Source: an uncultured Alphaproteobacteria bacterium (GTDB lineage Bacteria; Pseudomonadota; Alphaproteobacteria; HIMB59; GCA-002718135). Taken from it: a stretch of DNA of 64,000 bases. The DNA lies in the NCBI GenBank assembly GCA_902613275.1, contig CACMGM010000004.1, forward strand, positions 7,845 to 71,844, written 5' to 3'. The notes under the pieces are model-generated. The model did not search any database. It had not been told where the DNA came from and saw only the letters and a list, made by a program, of their open reading frames with translations. Numbering within the stretch: the first letter of the stretch is position 1; each line of letters begins with the position of its first letter. Both the position numbers and the translations under genes were made by a program. Of this stretch, positions 20,122 through 28,946 are shown in pieces.

Positions 20122-21099
20122 CTAACTACCCTCTTCCTTAAGCCTAATTCTAGGATCAATGAAATAGTATGTGATATCTACAACAAAATTTATCATAACA
20201 AATATAAATGCTACCATGATCATATATGCTGACATTATAGGAATATCGACAAAGTATACTGCTTTGATAAATAATGACCCCATGCCTGGCCATTGAAAAA
20301 CTGTTTCTGTAATAATTGAAAAAGCAATTAACGTTCCAATGTTGATACCAGTAATTGTAATAACTGGAATTAATCCATTTTTTAGTGCATGCTTATAGTT
20401 AATAGCACCCCTTTTTATACCTCTTGCTTTTGCAAATTTAATATAATCTGTCTGTAAAATTTCCATCATTTCAGCTCGAACTAATCTAATAACATAAGTC
20501 ATTTGAAATAAACTTAACGTAACAGATGGAAGTATTAGTGCTTTTAAACCAGAAGTAGTTAAAAACCCTGTAGTCCAAAAACCTAATTGTGTGACTTCAC
20601 CTCTTCCAAAGGATGGAAGAACTCCTAAAATTACTGAAAACAAATAAATTAACATTATTCCTATAATGAATGTTGGTAAGGAAACTCCTGCTAGAGAAAT
20701 CACAAGGATAATATTAGAAATAAAACTGTCTCTGTGAATACCAGTATATACACCTAAGATAACACCACTGATGATAGCTATTAAAGCGGAGACAAAAACT
20801 AATTCTAAAGTTGCAGGCATTCTTTCAGCAATTAAGTCTGATACTTCTCTTTTTAATTGATATGATATTCCAAAATCACCCTGAATTATATTAACTAAAA
20901 AACGAGAAAATTGAACATAGACAGGATCATTTAAACCCAATACTTCTCTAACTTCAGCGCGTCTTTCATCTGAAGCATCTTCTCCAGTCATACTATTTAC
21001 TGGATCACCTACAAAATTAAATAAGGAAAATGAAACAAAGGCAACAACAATCATTACAATAATAGATTGAATGAGTCTTTTAAAGAAATAGCTAAACAT
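20122..21099 (-). CDS. Peptide ABC transporter permease (DppB/OppB type)
   Basis: 325-residue permease with six membrane segments. The N-terminus FKRLIQSIIVMIVVAFVSF and the early GDPV motif are typical of OppB/DppB, and the EAA loop KFAKARGIKRGAINYKHALKNGLIP lies in the C-terminal half. It pairs with the DppC-type protein to form the translocation pore. A 26-base perfect palindrome lies in the 45-base gap separating it from the binding-protein gene upstream. Confidence 0.95.
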   Translation of the reverse strand: MFSYFFKRLIQSIIVMIVVAFVSFSLFNFVGDPVNSMTGEDASDERRAEVREVLGLNDPVYVQFSRFLVNIIQGDFGISYQLKREVSDLIAERMPATLELVFVSALIAIISGVILGVYTGIHRDSFISNIILVISLAGVSLPTFIIGIMLIYLFSVILGVLPSFGRGEVTQLGFWTTGFLTTSGLKALILPSVTLSLFQMTYVIRLVRAEMMEILQTDYIKFAKARGIKRGAINYKHALKNGLIPVITITGINIGTLIAFSIITETVFQWPGMGSLFIKAVYFVDIPIMSAYMIMVAFIFVMINFVVDITYYFIDPRIRLKEEGS

Positions 21100-21106
21100 G
21101 GATAAA

Positions 21107-21132
21107 TTTCTGGCCAGTTAACTGGCCAGAAA
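21107..21132 (-). terminator. 26-bp perfect palindrome between binding-protein and permease genes
   Basis: The only G+C-rich patch of the gap, a perfect inverted repeat with arms CTGGCCAGTT/AACTGGCCAG flanked by TTT and AAA. On the minus-strand transcript it could fold into a strong hairpin just after the binding-protein stop. No long U-run follows, so full intrinsic termination is unlikely. A 3'-end stabiliser or partial terminator that raises binding-protein mRNA over the permeases is the usual explanation. A protein-binding palindrome is the alternative. Confidence 0.6.
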
Positions 21133-21144
21133 ATATAAAATTGA

Positions 21145-22719
21145 TTAGTTTACGTTTGCAAATCTAAATAATGGCTCGTTGTTCATTCTAATTGGAACAT
21201 CGACATTACTTTTTGATGCTTGGTTAACAACTTGGTGATGTAAAGGAAGATATGTTACATCATCTTGAGTAATATCCCAAGCTTCCGCAATCATAGCATT
21301 TCTTTTATCTGCATCAGTTTCAACACCCATTGCTGCTACTAACTCGTCAACTCTAGCATTGCTGAAATTAACTTTATTCCAGCTACCAGCACTATCAAAT
21401 AAGTATGAGTATACATAATGACTGTCAAAAGTTGGAACACCCCAACCTAACATGTACATATCACTAGTCATACCATTTGCGTCACCTTCTTTAACTTCTG
21501 AGAAGTGTTGGCTTTTAGTTTTTGCATCAAGAGTTACATCAACTCCAATTTTAGCAAACATACCAATTGCAGCAACACAGATTGCTTCATCGTTTATATA
21601 ACGATCATTTGGACAATCTAGCGTAACCTCAAATCCATCTGGATAACCAGCTTCAGCTAATAGTTTTTTTGATAGCTCTGGATCATAAGGTAATCTTTCA
21701 TCGCGTGCAGCTGTATGACCATTTACACCAGGAGCAGTTATAATTCCAGCAGGAACACTTTGCCCTCTCATTACCTTATCCTTAATAGCATCCATATCTA
21801 AAGCATGGTACATAGCTAAACGAACTCTTTTATCTGCAAAAGGATTTTTACCCTTGATATTAGATGAGTTTAATTCAGCAGAACCTTGATCCATACCAAA
21901 AAATATTGTTCTATTTTGAGGAGTCATTTTTACACCATGACCAGCAGAAGATTTGATTCTCTCAATATCTTGAACCGGAACAACGTTTGTGTAGTCAATT
22001 TCTCCAGAAAGGAGTGCTGCAACTCTTGTTGCATCATTTGCAATAGGAAGTAGTTCAATAGTGTCCACGTTGAATGTACTGTCATCTCCCCACCAATCAT
22101 TATTTTTTTCAAAAACAGTTCTTACGTCTTGTTCTCTAAATGTAATTTTGAAAGGTCCAGTTCCATTTGCATTAGAAGCACAGTAAGATGTTTCACCAGC
22201 ATCCCAGTTGTATGAAACTTCACAACCATTTCCTTTTGCCCAATCTTCAGACATTACAAATATCTGAGTTAGTTGGTTTAAAAGAATTGGATTTGGTCCA
22301 TCTGTTACAACTTGAACCGTATGATCATCTAAAGCTGATGCTGATTTAATACTTTTGATTAGATCTACCATATCAGATGGAGCAGTTTTTGCTCTATTGA
22401 TACTAAAAGCAATATCGCTAGCTGTTAAGTCTGATCCATCATGGAATTTTACACCCTTACGAATATTAAATATCCAAGTATCAGCAGAAGTTGTTTCCCA
22501 TGACTCAGCAAGCTGCGGAAGTATTTCCATATTGATACCTGGAGTTACTAAACCTTCGTATACTTGACGTGAAACCATGTGTGTTGGTCCTTCGTTTTGT
22601 GCGTGCGGATCAAGAGTTAACGAATCACCTGGCATTGACCATTTAATATTATTTGCAAATGCTGGCGAAAAAATACCCATGAAAAGCATAGACAAAACGA
22701 TGCTTAAAGTTTTTTTCAT
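21145..22719 (-). CDS. Peptide ABC transporter substrate-binding protein
   Basis: Family 5 extracellular solute-binding protein of about 524 residues. The ATG at 22719 gives MKKTLSIVLSMLFMGIFSPAFA, a typical cleavable signal peptide, and is preceded by GGAGG 7 bases upstream; a longer frame to 22755 would spoil both. The mature part has SLTLDPHAQNEGPT, RKGVKFHDGSDLTASDIAFS and RLAMYHALD, the standard family landmarks. It captures peptides or similar solutes in the periplasm and delivers them to the permease pair encoded next. It heads the operon and is probably the most highly expressed member. Confidence 0.96.
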   Translation of the reverse strand: MKKTLSIVLSMLFMGIFSPAFANNIKWSMPGDSLTLDPHAQNEGPTHMVSRQVYEGLVTPGINMEILPQLAESWETTSADTWIFNIRKGVKFHDGSDLTASDIAFSINRAKTAPSDMVDLIKSIKSASALDDHTVQVVTDGPNPILLNQLTQIFVMSEDWAKGNGCEVSYNWDAGETSYCASNANGTGPFKITFREQDVRTVFEKNNDWWGDDSTFNVDTIELLPIANDATRVAALLSGEIDYTNVVPVQDIERIKSSAGHGVKMTPQNRTIFFGMDQGSAELNSSNIKGKNPFADKRVRLAMYHALDMDAIKDKVMRGQSVPAGIITAPGVNGHTAARDERLPYDPELSKKLLAEAGYPDGFEVTLDCPNDRYINDEAICVAAIGMFAKIGVDVTLDAKTKSQHFSEVKEGDANGMTSDMYMLGWGVPTFDSHYVYSYLFDSAGSWNKVNFSNARVDELVAAMGVETDADKRNAMIAEAWDITQDDVTYLPLHHQVVNQASKSNVDVPIRMNNEPLFRFANVN

Positions 22720-22726
22720 ATTATTT

Positions 22727-22731
22727 CCTCC
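22727..22731 (-). promoter_or_regulatory. Ribosome binding site of the peptide-binding protein gene
   Basis: GGAGG on the minus strand, 7 bases before the ATG at 22719. It is one of few strong Shine-Dalgarno sites in the window and decides the start in favour of the signal-peptide methionine. Confidence 0.8.
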
Positions 22732-22845
22732 ATAGAAATTTGATGTTAGACCCATACTACTTCAATGGAAATATTCAATATTATTAGTATTAATAAGTGC
22801 TATATTTTGTCATAATTATTAATATTAATTAGCATGTAACCCCTG
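22732..22845. promoter_or_regulatory. Divergent promoter region between peptide transporter operon and nth
   Basis: The only spacer between these divergent genes, so promoters for both must lie here. It is almost pure A+T in the middle (about 22775-22830), with several AATATT/ATTAAT palindromic stretches. A TATGACA-like element followed by TAATACT on the minus strand could be a -35/-10 pair for the transporter operon. No riboswitch-like fold or other gene was recognised. Confidence 0.35.
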
Positions 22846-22852
22846 AAGGAGG
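22846..22852 (+). promoter_or_regulatory. Ribosome binding site of nth
   Basis: AAGGAGG, 9 bases before the GTG at 22862. A full consensus site in this position supports the non-ATG start of nth. Confidence 0.8.
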
Positions 22853-22861
22853 CTTAATATA

Positions 22862-23512
22862 GTGAAAAGAATAGAGAAGGCACAAGAGGTCTCGAAAATA
22901 CTCAATCGTATATATAAAAAAGTACCTATTCCTCTTTCCCACAAAAATAAATTTGAATTAGTTGTAGCTGTACTTCTTAGTGCACAATGTACAGATGAAA
23001 GAGTTAACCAAGTTACACCAATGCTATTTAAAAAAGCAAACTCAGCTATAAAAATGACAAAAGTGCCAAAAAAAACAATTTATAATATTATTCGCCCATG
23101 TGGTTTAGCACCTCAAAAATCGAAAGCAATATTTGAACTATCAAGAATACTTGTTAAAAAATTTAAAGGAAAAGTTCCAGAAAGTTTTGAAGAATTAGAA
23201 AAATTACCTGGTGTTGGTCACAAAACGGCTAGTGTTGTTATGTCTCAAGGATTTGGTCATCCAGCATTTCCAGTTGATACACACATTCATCGTTTAGCTC
23301 AACGTTGGGGTTTAACAAATGGTAAAAATGTTGTCCAAACAGAAAAAGATTTAAAACATCTATTTCCAAAAAAATCTTGGAATAAACTTCATTTACAAAT
23401 AATATTTTATGGAAGAGAATTTTGTCAGGCAAGAAGCTGTTATGGATTAGAATGCGCAATATGCAGGGTGTGTAATCCAAAGAGAAAAACACCTATCAAA
23501 ACAAAAAAGTAG
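22862..23512 (+). CDS. nth: Endonuclease III
   Basis: Base-excision-repair glycosylase/AP lyase removing oxidised pyrimidines. The 216 residues carry the helix-hairpin-helix LPGVGHKTA with catalytic Lys121 and the PVDTHIHR motif with Asp139. The start is GTG, supported by a strong AAGGAGG. The C-terminal iron-sulfur region has cysteines at 188, 193, 198, 201 and 204: positions 1, 3 and 4 of the classic C-x6-C-x2-C-x5-C pattern fit, while the second cysteine is shifted by two residues. It ends 3 bases from the convergent hemJ. Confidence 0.95.
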   Translation: MKRIEKAQEVSKILNRIYKKVPIPLSHKNKFELVVAVLLSAQCTDERVNQVTPMLFKKANSAIKMTKVPKKTIYNIIRPCGLAPQKSKAIFELSRILVKKFKGKVPESFEELEKLPGVGHKTASVVMSQGFGHPAFPVDTHIHRLAQRWGLTNGKNVVQTEKDLKHLFPKKSWNKLHLQIIFYGREFCQARSCYGLECAICRVCNPKRKTPIKTKK

Positions 23513-23515
23513 TAA

Positions 23516-23935
23516 TTAAAAGGGCTGAAATACAACAAGTATAAGTATAAAAATCAAAATTACTGCTGGAGCTTCGTTTGTAATTCTAAAAAATTTAGTG
23601 GAATATTTATTTTTATCATTTTTAAAATCATTGAGACATTTTAAACAAAAAAAATGATAGCCAGATAATAAAACTACAAATAAGATTTTTAAAAGCAACC
23701 ACGTATCAATACCCACGTAATGTATAAGTGAAATACCAGAAATCCACGTCACTATAAAAGATGGAAACATAATTATTCTGTATAATTTTCCTTCCATTAA
23801 TTTGAATGTTTCTGAAGTTTCTTTAGTAATTTCAGGATTAGCATGGTTTACAAACAAACGTGGCAGATACAAAAGCCCAACCATCCAAGCTATGATACTA
23901 AAAATATGTATAACTTTTAGAGTATTAAATAACAT
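23516..23935 (-). CDS. hemJ: Protoporphyrinogen IX oxidase HemJ
   Basis: 139-residue membrane protein with four hydrophobic segments. LKVIHIFSIIAWMVGLLYLPRLFVNH at the N-terminus, with the conserved histidine and the arginine after LYLP, is the HemJ (UPF0093) signature. HemJ carries out the penultimate step of heme synthesis in many alphaproteobacteria and cyanobacteria, oxidising protoporphyrinogen IX to protoporphyrin IX in the inner membrane. It lies 3 bases after hemF in the same direction, last in a reverse-order heme operon. Confidence 0.92.
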   Translation of the reverse strand: MLFNTLKVIHIFSIIAWMVGLLYLPRLFVNHANPEITKETSETFKLMEGKLYRIIMFPSFIVTWISGISLIHYVGIDTWLLLKILFVVLLSGYHFFCLKCLNDFKNDKNKYSTKFFRITNEAPAVILIFILILVVFQPF

Positions 23936-23938
23936 GAT

Positions 23939-24748
23939 TTATTCCCATACTGCATGAGGAGGCATTGACATTAATATAGCATCAACATTCCCACCAGTCT
24001 CTAGACCAAATTTTGTACCTCTATCATATAATAAGTTAAATTCTGCATAGCGACTACGCTTAATTAATTGTATCTTTTTTTCCTCTTCACTCCACTCCAC
24101 ATCCTTTAGTGAAATTAAAGTATTTTTGATAAATTGATGAAAATAAGTACCTACGCCTTGGACAAATTCAAAATCTTTTCCCCAATCACCAGTTTGAAGG
24201 TAATCAAAAAATACTCCTCCAACACCTCTTGGTTCATTTCTGTGTTTGAGAAAAAAATAGTCATCACACCATTTTTTAAATTTAGGATAATAAGATTTAT
24301 CATATTTATTACATAAAACTTCTAAACCACGATGATATTTTTCCTCATCCTCAAATATTAAAGAAGGTGTAATATCCATACCTCCACCAAACCATTCCTG
24401 AGTGGTTTTAATAAATCTTGTATTAAAATGCATAGAAGGAATTTTTGGTGAAACAGGATGTAACACAACACTGATGCCAGTTGCATTATAATTTGGATCT
24501 TCTTTCGCACCTGGAACAGCTTCTCTCATATTCTCGTTAAAGGTACCGGCGACGGTAGAAATGTTTACACCACCTTTTTCAATAATATTACCCTTTATTT
24601 TACTCATTTTACCACCACCATCACCTTTGTGATCCCAGATACTTATTTCAAATTTTTTTTCATCAATGCTTTGAATAGTTTCAACTAAATTATCTCGTAA
24701 TTTTTCAAACCATTCTTTTGCAGTATTAAATTTGGGATCAGCAATCAT
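23939..24748 (-). CDS. hemF: Oxygen-dependent coproporphyrinogen III oxidase
   Basis: Decarboxylates two propionates of coproporphyrinogen III using oxygen, giving protoporphyrinogen IX. Landmarks include GGGKMSKIKGNIIEKGGVN, HPVSPKIPSMHFNTRFI, WFGGGMDITPSLIFEDE, EPRGVGGVFFDYL and RYAEFNLLYDRGTKFGL. I take the ATG at 24748, which forms an ATGA overlap with the hemH stop (24745-24748); a TTG three codons earlier is the alternative. Length of 269 residues is near the lower end for the family. The oxygen-dependent form implies an aerobic life style. Confidence 0.96.
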   Translation of the reverse strand: MIADPKFNTAKEWFEKLRDNLVETIQSIDEKKFEISIWDHKGDGGGKMSKIKGNIIEKGGVNISTVAGTFNENMREAVPGAKEDPNYNATGISVVLHPVSPKIPSMHFNTRFIKTTQEWFGGGMDITPSLIFEDEEKYHRGLEVLCNKYDKSYYPKFKKWCDDYFFLKHRNEPRGVGGVFFDYLQTGDWGKDFEFVQGVGTYFHQFIKNTLISLKDVEWSEEEKKIQLIKRSRYAEFNLLYDRGTKFGLETGGNVDAILMSMPPHAVWE

Positions 24749-25770
24749 AATGGCCAACCTTGAATATGTTTTTTTATCAGATTTACAAAAACGTCTATGT
24801 GATCATCGTGATCATTCAAGCAAGGAATATAATGGTAATTTTCACCACCTGATTCCATAAAATATTCTTTATTTTCTTCCTCAAGTTCTTCAAGTGTTTC
24901 AAGACAATCACTACTGAAACCAGGAGATATTATATGTATATTTTTAATTCCTTGTTTTGGTAGTTCTTTCAAAGTTTCACTTGTATATGGCTTTAACCAT
25001 TCTTCCCTGCCAAATCTACTTTGAAAAGTAGTCATTATCTCATCATCAGATAATCCCATATGTTCTTTGACCAGTCTTGTGGTTTTAAGACAAAAGCAAT
25101 GATATGGATCACCATTAGTCAAGTATCGTTTTGGTATACCATGATAACTAAAAATAATTTTTTGTGGTTTTGAAGTTTTTTTCCAAAATGACTTTATTGA
25201 ATTTGACAATGCTTCAATATAATTTTTTTCTTCAAAGTACTGATTGATAAAACGCATTTCAGGTATCCAACGCCATTTCTGCAATACATTTGTTACTTCA
25301 TCAAATGTACTACCTGTTGTTGCAGCACAATATTGCGGATACATAGGTAGAACTAATAATCTTCTTACTTGTTTTTTTTGAAGTTTTAACAAAGCATCCG
25401 GAATAGATGGGTTGCCATAACGCATCCCAACTTCAAAAACTATATTTTCATTTTTTGAAGAAAAAGATGATTGAATTTTATTCAATTGTCTGTTCGCAAT
25501 ATCTAAAAGTGGAGAACCTTTATCAGTCCAAATTTGTTTGTATGCTTCTGCTGACTTTGATGGTCTTATTTGTAAAATTACTAGCTTCAATATAATTTGC
25601 CATAAGATTTTAGGTAATTCGATTACTCTTGGATCTGATAAAAATTGATTAAGATAAACTTTTAGTTCTTTTTTATTTGGAGCGTCTGGAGTACCTAGGT
25701 TAGTAATTAAAACACCAATTTTTTCTTTACTACCGTGCTCATAATCTTTTTCACCTATATATTTAACCAT
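24745..25770 (-). CDS. hemH: Ferrochelatase
   Basis: Inserts ferrous iron into protoporphyrin IX, the last step of heme synthesis. The 341 residues include GVLITNLGTPDAP at the N-terminus, FSYHGIPKRYLTNGDPYH with the catalytic histidine, TFQSRFGREEWLKPYT and IISPGFSSDCLETLEE. It stands between hemE and hemF and overlaps hemF by 4 bases, so the enzymes are likely made together. No C-terminal membrane extension is present. Confidence 0.97.
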   Translation of the reverse strand: MVKYIGEKDYEHGSKEKIGVLITNLGTPDAPNKKELKVYLNQFLSDPRVIELPKILWQIILKLVILQIRPSKSAEAYKQIWTDKGSPLLDIANRQLNKIQSSFSSKNENIVFEVGMRYGNPSIPDALLKLQKKQVRRLLVLPMYPQYCAATTGSTFDEVTNVLQKWRWIPEMRFINQYFEEKNYIEALSNSIKSFWKKTSKPQKIIFSYHGIPKRYLTNGDPYHCFCLKTTRLVKEHMGLSDDEIMTTFQSRFGREEWLKPYTSETLKELPKQGIKNIHIISPGFSSDCLETLEELEEENKEYFMESGGENYHYIPCLNDHDDHIDVFVNLIKKHIQGWPL

Positions 25771-25775
25771 ATCTA

Positions 25776-26774
25776 TTAGCTAAATTCTTTTCTGATATTT
25801 TCTATAAATAAATGAACATTTTTTTCTGGAGTATTTTTGTTAATTCCATGTCCAAGGCCACAAATCCAGCCATTAAGATTTTCAATTGATTTCATTTTTT
25901 CAATAAAATCTTTTAAATCATTAAGAAATGTATCTGTTTCACTCAACATTAATTGTTCATTGAAATTTCCTTGAATAAATCCATGTTTTTGATTTTTAAA
26001 CATAAATTTAAGATCTATTGTGTGATCATAGCCAAAACCAGCAAAGGGGAAACTGATGGTAGAATTTAAATCTGTTAAACTCTTACCTCTTGAATAATAG
26101 CCAAGTTTATTTGGAAAAGAAATTGCAATCTCTTCCAAAAATTTTGAATAGATTTCATGAAAATTTATTTTATCTAAATCATACAAGGAGCTATCAAAAA
26201 TCATGACAAGTTCAACACCTGCATCTAATTGTAATTGAATATTTTTCTTTAGAAGGGGTAAAAGAATTTTTGAAATAAATTCTAAATTCATTTTAGTGTC
26301 GATTAAATCAGAGTTATTATTTCCAAATGCATATTTTGATAATGTCCAAGGGCCACCAACAAATCCAATTAAACTTTTATTATTTGGCAATTTCTCTTTT
26401 GTTATTTTTATAGCTTCAAATTGAAATTGCATATGCTCAATGGCACGATCAGTATTACTATAATCATTAATGTTTTCTGAATTTATATAAGAATTAAATT
26501 TTGGTCCTGGGTCAAACTTTAATTCTAAACCAAGTCCCTCCAAGATAAATAAAATATCACTGAATAAAATTGCAATATCGTAATCAAACTCTTGTATTGG
26601 ACCAAAAGCGACTTCTGCGGCTAGATCCGGAGTTTTACAAAGTTTTTCAAAAGTATATTTTTCTTTGAGCTTGCGATAATGCGAATGGTACCTCCCAGCC
26701 TGTCTCATGAACCAAATGGGTGGTGTTTTTTGAATATTTCTTTTGAGAGCATTTTTGAATAAAATATTTGTCAT
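25776..26774 (-). CDS. hemE: Uroporphyrinogen decarboxylase
   Basis: Removes four acetate carboxyls from uroporphyrinogen III to give coproporphyrinogen III. The diagnostic PPIWFMRQAGRYHSHYRKLK opens the barrel, followed by VAFGPIQEFDYDIAILFSDIL, GFVGGPWTLSKYAFG and the C-terminal GWICGLGHGINKNTPEKNV. I place the start at ATG 26774, 2 bases after the hemC stop; a longer frame of ten extra residues would overlap hemC and has no counterpart in the family. Confidence 0.96.
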   Translation of the reverse strand: MTNILFKNALKRNIQKTPPIWFMRQAGRYHSHYRKLKEKYTFEKLCKTPDLAAEVAFGPIQEFDYDIAILFSDILFILEGLGLELKFDPGPKFNSYINSENINDYSNTDRAIEHMQFQFEAIKITKEKLPNNKSLIGFVGGPWTLSKYAFGNNNSDLIDTKMNLEFISKILLPLLKKNIQLQLDAGVELVMIFDSSLYDLDKINFHEIYSKFLEEIAISFPNKLGYYSRGKSLTDLNSTISFPFAGFGYDHTIDLKFMFKNQKHGFIQGNFNEQLMLSETDTFLNDLKDFIEKMKSIENLNGWICGLGHGINKNTPEKNVHLFIENIRKEFS

Positions 26775-26776
26775 TT

Positions 26777-28285
26777 TTAGGCTTTTAGTAATTTTTTCTT
26801 CCAACTATCATAAGATAGCTCAACAAAAAGATTTTTATCATTACCTAATATTTTACTAATCTCATTGTAAGTATTTCCTGGGCCACAAAAATGATATTTT
26901 TCTATAATTTTCGGATATTTATCAATACTCGCCTTAAAAGCTGAACTGCTCATCCAATAAAAGTACTTTTTCTTTTCTATATCTATTTCAAAATCAATAG
27001 ACTCCAATTGATACGTTTCAATTTTATTTTTTATCGAACTTTCAGGAGATTGAGAATGAGTTAACTTAACCCAAGGATTATTTGTGAGCGCATTGATGTC
27101 TTTATCAAAATCCTCACCTAGACCATCTGAAGTTCCGTTAACCCAAATACCTCTTTCAGATAAATTTTTCCATGTTCTTAAACCACTTGTCCAAATAACA
27201 TTATTTGATTGGATTTTTGACTTATCTAGGATTGAGCTAATTCGTGAAACATAAATACATTTATTTTGTAAATTATTTATATCATCGACATTTTCATTTA
27301 ATTGTTTTCTAGAAAATATTTTATAATTTTTTAAATTTTCAGGATAAATTTCATCTGTTGTATTACTAGAAAAACTTATATCTTTTGAATCAATAAAATC
27401 CCAGCTCTCAAAATGATTGCCATTTTCATCTTCACCTCTTTTGGATACAACTAACCCTAATTTATGTGATATGTAAGATACTCCTATTTTTTGGTGACAT
27501 CCCCCTCCATAATTTTTTAAAATATTTCTTTCTTGAATAACATTCGAATAATCTTTGGAAAAATTAATATCATTTAAAATTTCGTTAAGTTTATTATCTT
27601 TAATTCTTGTTTCAATCGCTAGAGCTCCTTGTCCAGGAGAGCAAGGGTTGATAGACAATGGTAAAACAGACCATAGACATTCATTAATATATTTTTTTAG
27701 AGTTGTTTTTAATTCATTAAATTCAGAATAATTATTCAAAAGTAATCTATCTATTGCAGCCTTAGCGACAATGAAACCATCGCTATTAGGATCTTCCAAA
27801 AATTTTTTAAATCTAGTGGGTATGTTACCTCTTATATTTTCAAAGCAAACTTCATCAAACTTTTGTGGAAGATAATTTTCAATAAAATTTTCTAAATTAT
27901 ATTGTCTTCTTGGTGATGAGCAAAGAATAGTAATTTTCCTTCTATCTAATTTTATGTTTTTTTTTAAAAATAATATATCTCGTTTATCAGCACGTTTTAA
28001 TGTAGCAGCAATTTTAGTTTTATCACCCACTTCAATTGGAAGATCCTTCCAAGAGTGGACAATTAAATCACATTTGTTATTTATTAATTCATCTCTTAAA
28101 TCATTAGTAAAAACACCTTCTGTTGGCATTTTAGAAAGAGGTGTTTTTAGATCTTTATCTCCTGAAGTACTTCTTGTTAAAAATTCTATTTCTACAAAAG
28201 AATGTTTAGATTGCAAATAATCGGAAAATTCACGTGCTTGAATTATTGCCAAGTCACTTTTTCTAGATAAAATTCTTATTTTCAT
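26777..28285 (-). CDS. hemC: Hydroxymethylbilane synthase fused to a uroporphyrinogen III synthase-like domain (HemC-HemD)
   Basis: 502 residues, against about 310 for ordinary HemC. Residues 1-300 are HemC: ILSRKSDLAIIQAREF, RSTSGDKD, VHSWKDLP with catalytic Asp81, SSPRRQYN, SPGQGALAIE, and GGGCHQKIG with the dipyrromethane-cofactor Cys263. From about 310 to the end is a second domain with KCIYVSRIS, VIWTSGLRTWKNLSERGIWV (364-383) and a terminal FCGPGNTYNEI segment, where HemD proteins bear their T/GxxT-type motif. I infer a divergent HemD, like the bifunctional HemC/D known from Leptospira. No separate hemD is in the cluster. Confidence 0.85.
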   Translation of the reverse strand: MKIRILSRKSDLAIIQAREFSDYLQSKHSFVEIEFLTRSTSGDKDLKTPLSKMPTEGVFTNDLRDELINNKCDLIVHSWKDLPIEVGDKTKIAATLKRADKRDILFLKKNIKLDRRKITILCSSPRRQYNLENFIENYLPQKFDEVCFENIRGNIPTRFKKFLEDPNSDGFIVAKAAIDRLLLNNYSEFNELKTTLKKYINECLWSVLPLSINPCSPGQGALAIETRIKDNKLNEILNDINFSKDYSNVIQERNILKNYGGGCHQKIGVSYISHKLGLVVSKRGEDENGNHFESWDFIDSKDISFSSNTTDEIYPENLKNYKIFSRKQLNENVDDINNLQNKCIYVSRISSILDKSKIQSNNVIWTSGLRTWKNLSERGIWVNGTSDGLGEDFDKDINALTNNPWVKLTHSQSPESSIKNKIETYQLESIDFEIDIEKKKYFYWMSSSAFKASIDKYPKIIEKYHFCGPGNTYNEISKILGNDKNLFVELSYDSWKKKLLKA

Positions 28286-28327
28286 TACTTATATTTCTAT
28301 AAATAACACTATATTTTAAAATTGGTA

Positions 28328-28891
28328 ATGGTTGAATTTAAGGGTACAAAATCTTCGTGGGGTTTGGTTGCAAAACTTTTTCATTGGTCATTGGCACTTC
28401 TTCTTTTTTGGCAAGTTGCAACAGGGATTAGCCTTCATAATATGGAATTTTCTCCTCTTAAAATGGGTTTTATTATTACTCATAAATTTTTTGGCACCTT
28501 AGTCTTTAGTTTAGTTGTGCTTAGATTAATGTGGAAATACATATTTAACACTCATCCTAAATATGAAAATATTCCATTATTTCATAAATTGGTTTCGAAT
28601 TTAGTCCATTTTGTTCTTTATGGTTTAGTTATTATTATTCCTATTCAAGGCACCTTTATGACATGGCTTGGAGGAGAAGATGTTCATCTCTTGGGATTAA
28701 TTAAAATACCACCTTTAATCGAAGAGAATTTTTTTTTATACCCTCAAGCTCTAGCTATACACTACTACTCAGCACTTATGTTAACAGCTCTTTTTTCACT
28801 TCATATTGCAGCGGCGTTGTATCATCGATTTATAATTAAAGATAAATATGGTGTCTGGAATAGAATGTCTTTTAGTAGAAATAAGGTGTGA
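28328..28891 (+). CDS. Cytochrome b561 family protein
   Basis: 187-residue membrane protein with four hydrophobic helices bearing the heme-ligand histidines: KLFHWSLALLLFWQ near residue 18, ITHKFFGTLVF, and LHIAAALYHRFI near the end, plus HFVLYGLVIIIPIQG. Such bacterial b561 proteins pass electrons between quinone and periplasmic acceptors such as superoxide. The start is the ATG at 28328; a TTG six bases earlier is in frame. It sits between hemC and hemA, divergent from hemC, so heme supply and a heme protein are neighbours. Confidence 0.92.
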   Translation: MVEFKGTKSSWGLVAKLFHWSLALLLFWQVATGISLHNMEFSPLKMGFIITHKFFGTLVFSLVVLRLMWKYIFNTHPKYENIPLFHKLVSNLVHFVLYGLVIIIPIQGTFMTWLGGEDVHLLGLIKIPPLIEENFFLYPQALAIHYYSALMLTALFSLHIAAALYHRFIIKDKYGVWNRMSFSRNKV

Positions 28892-28946
28892 CAATTCATT
28901 CAATTAAACACTTACAATTAAAGATTGGGTAAGATATCTAACATTT

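Noticed and set aside
22732..22845. Possible riboswitch upstream of nth or the peptide transporter
   Set aside because: The gap is nearly pure A+T with only short AATATT-type palindromes; no conserved aptamer core recognised.
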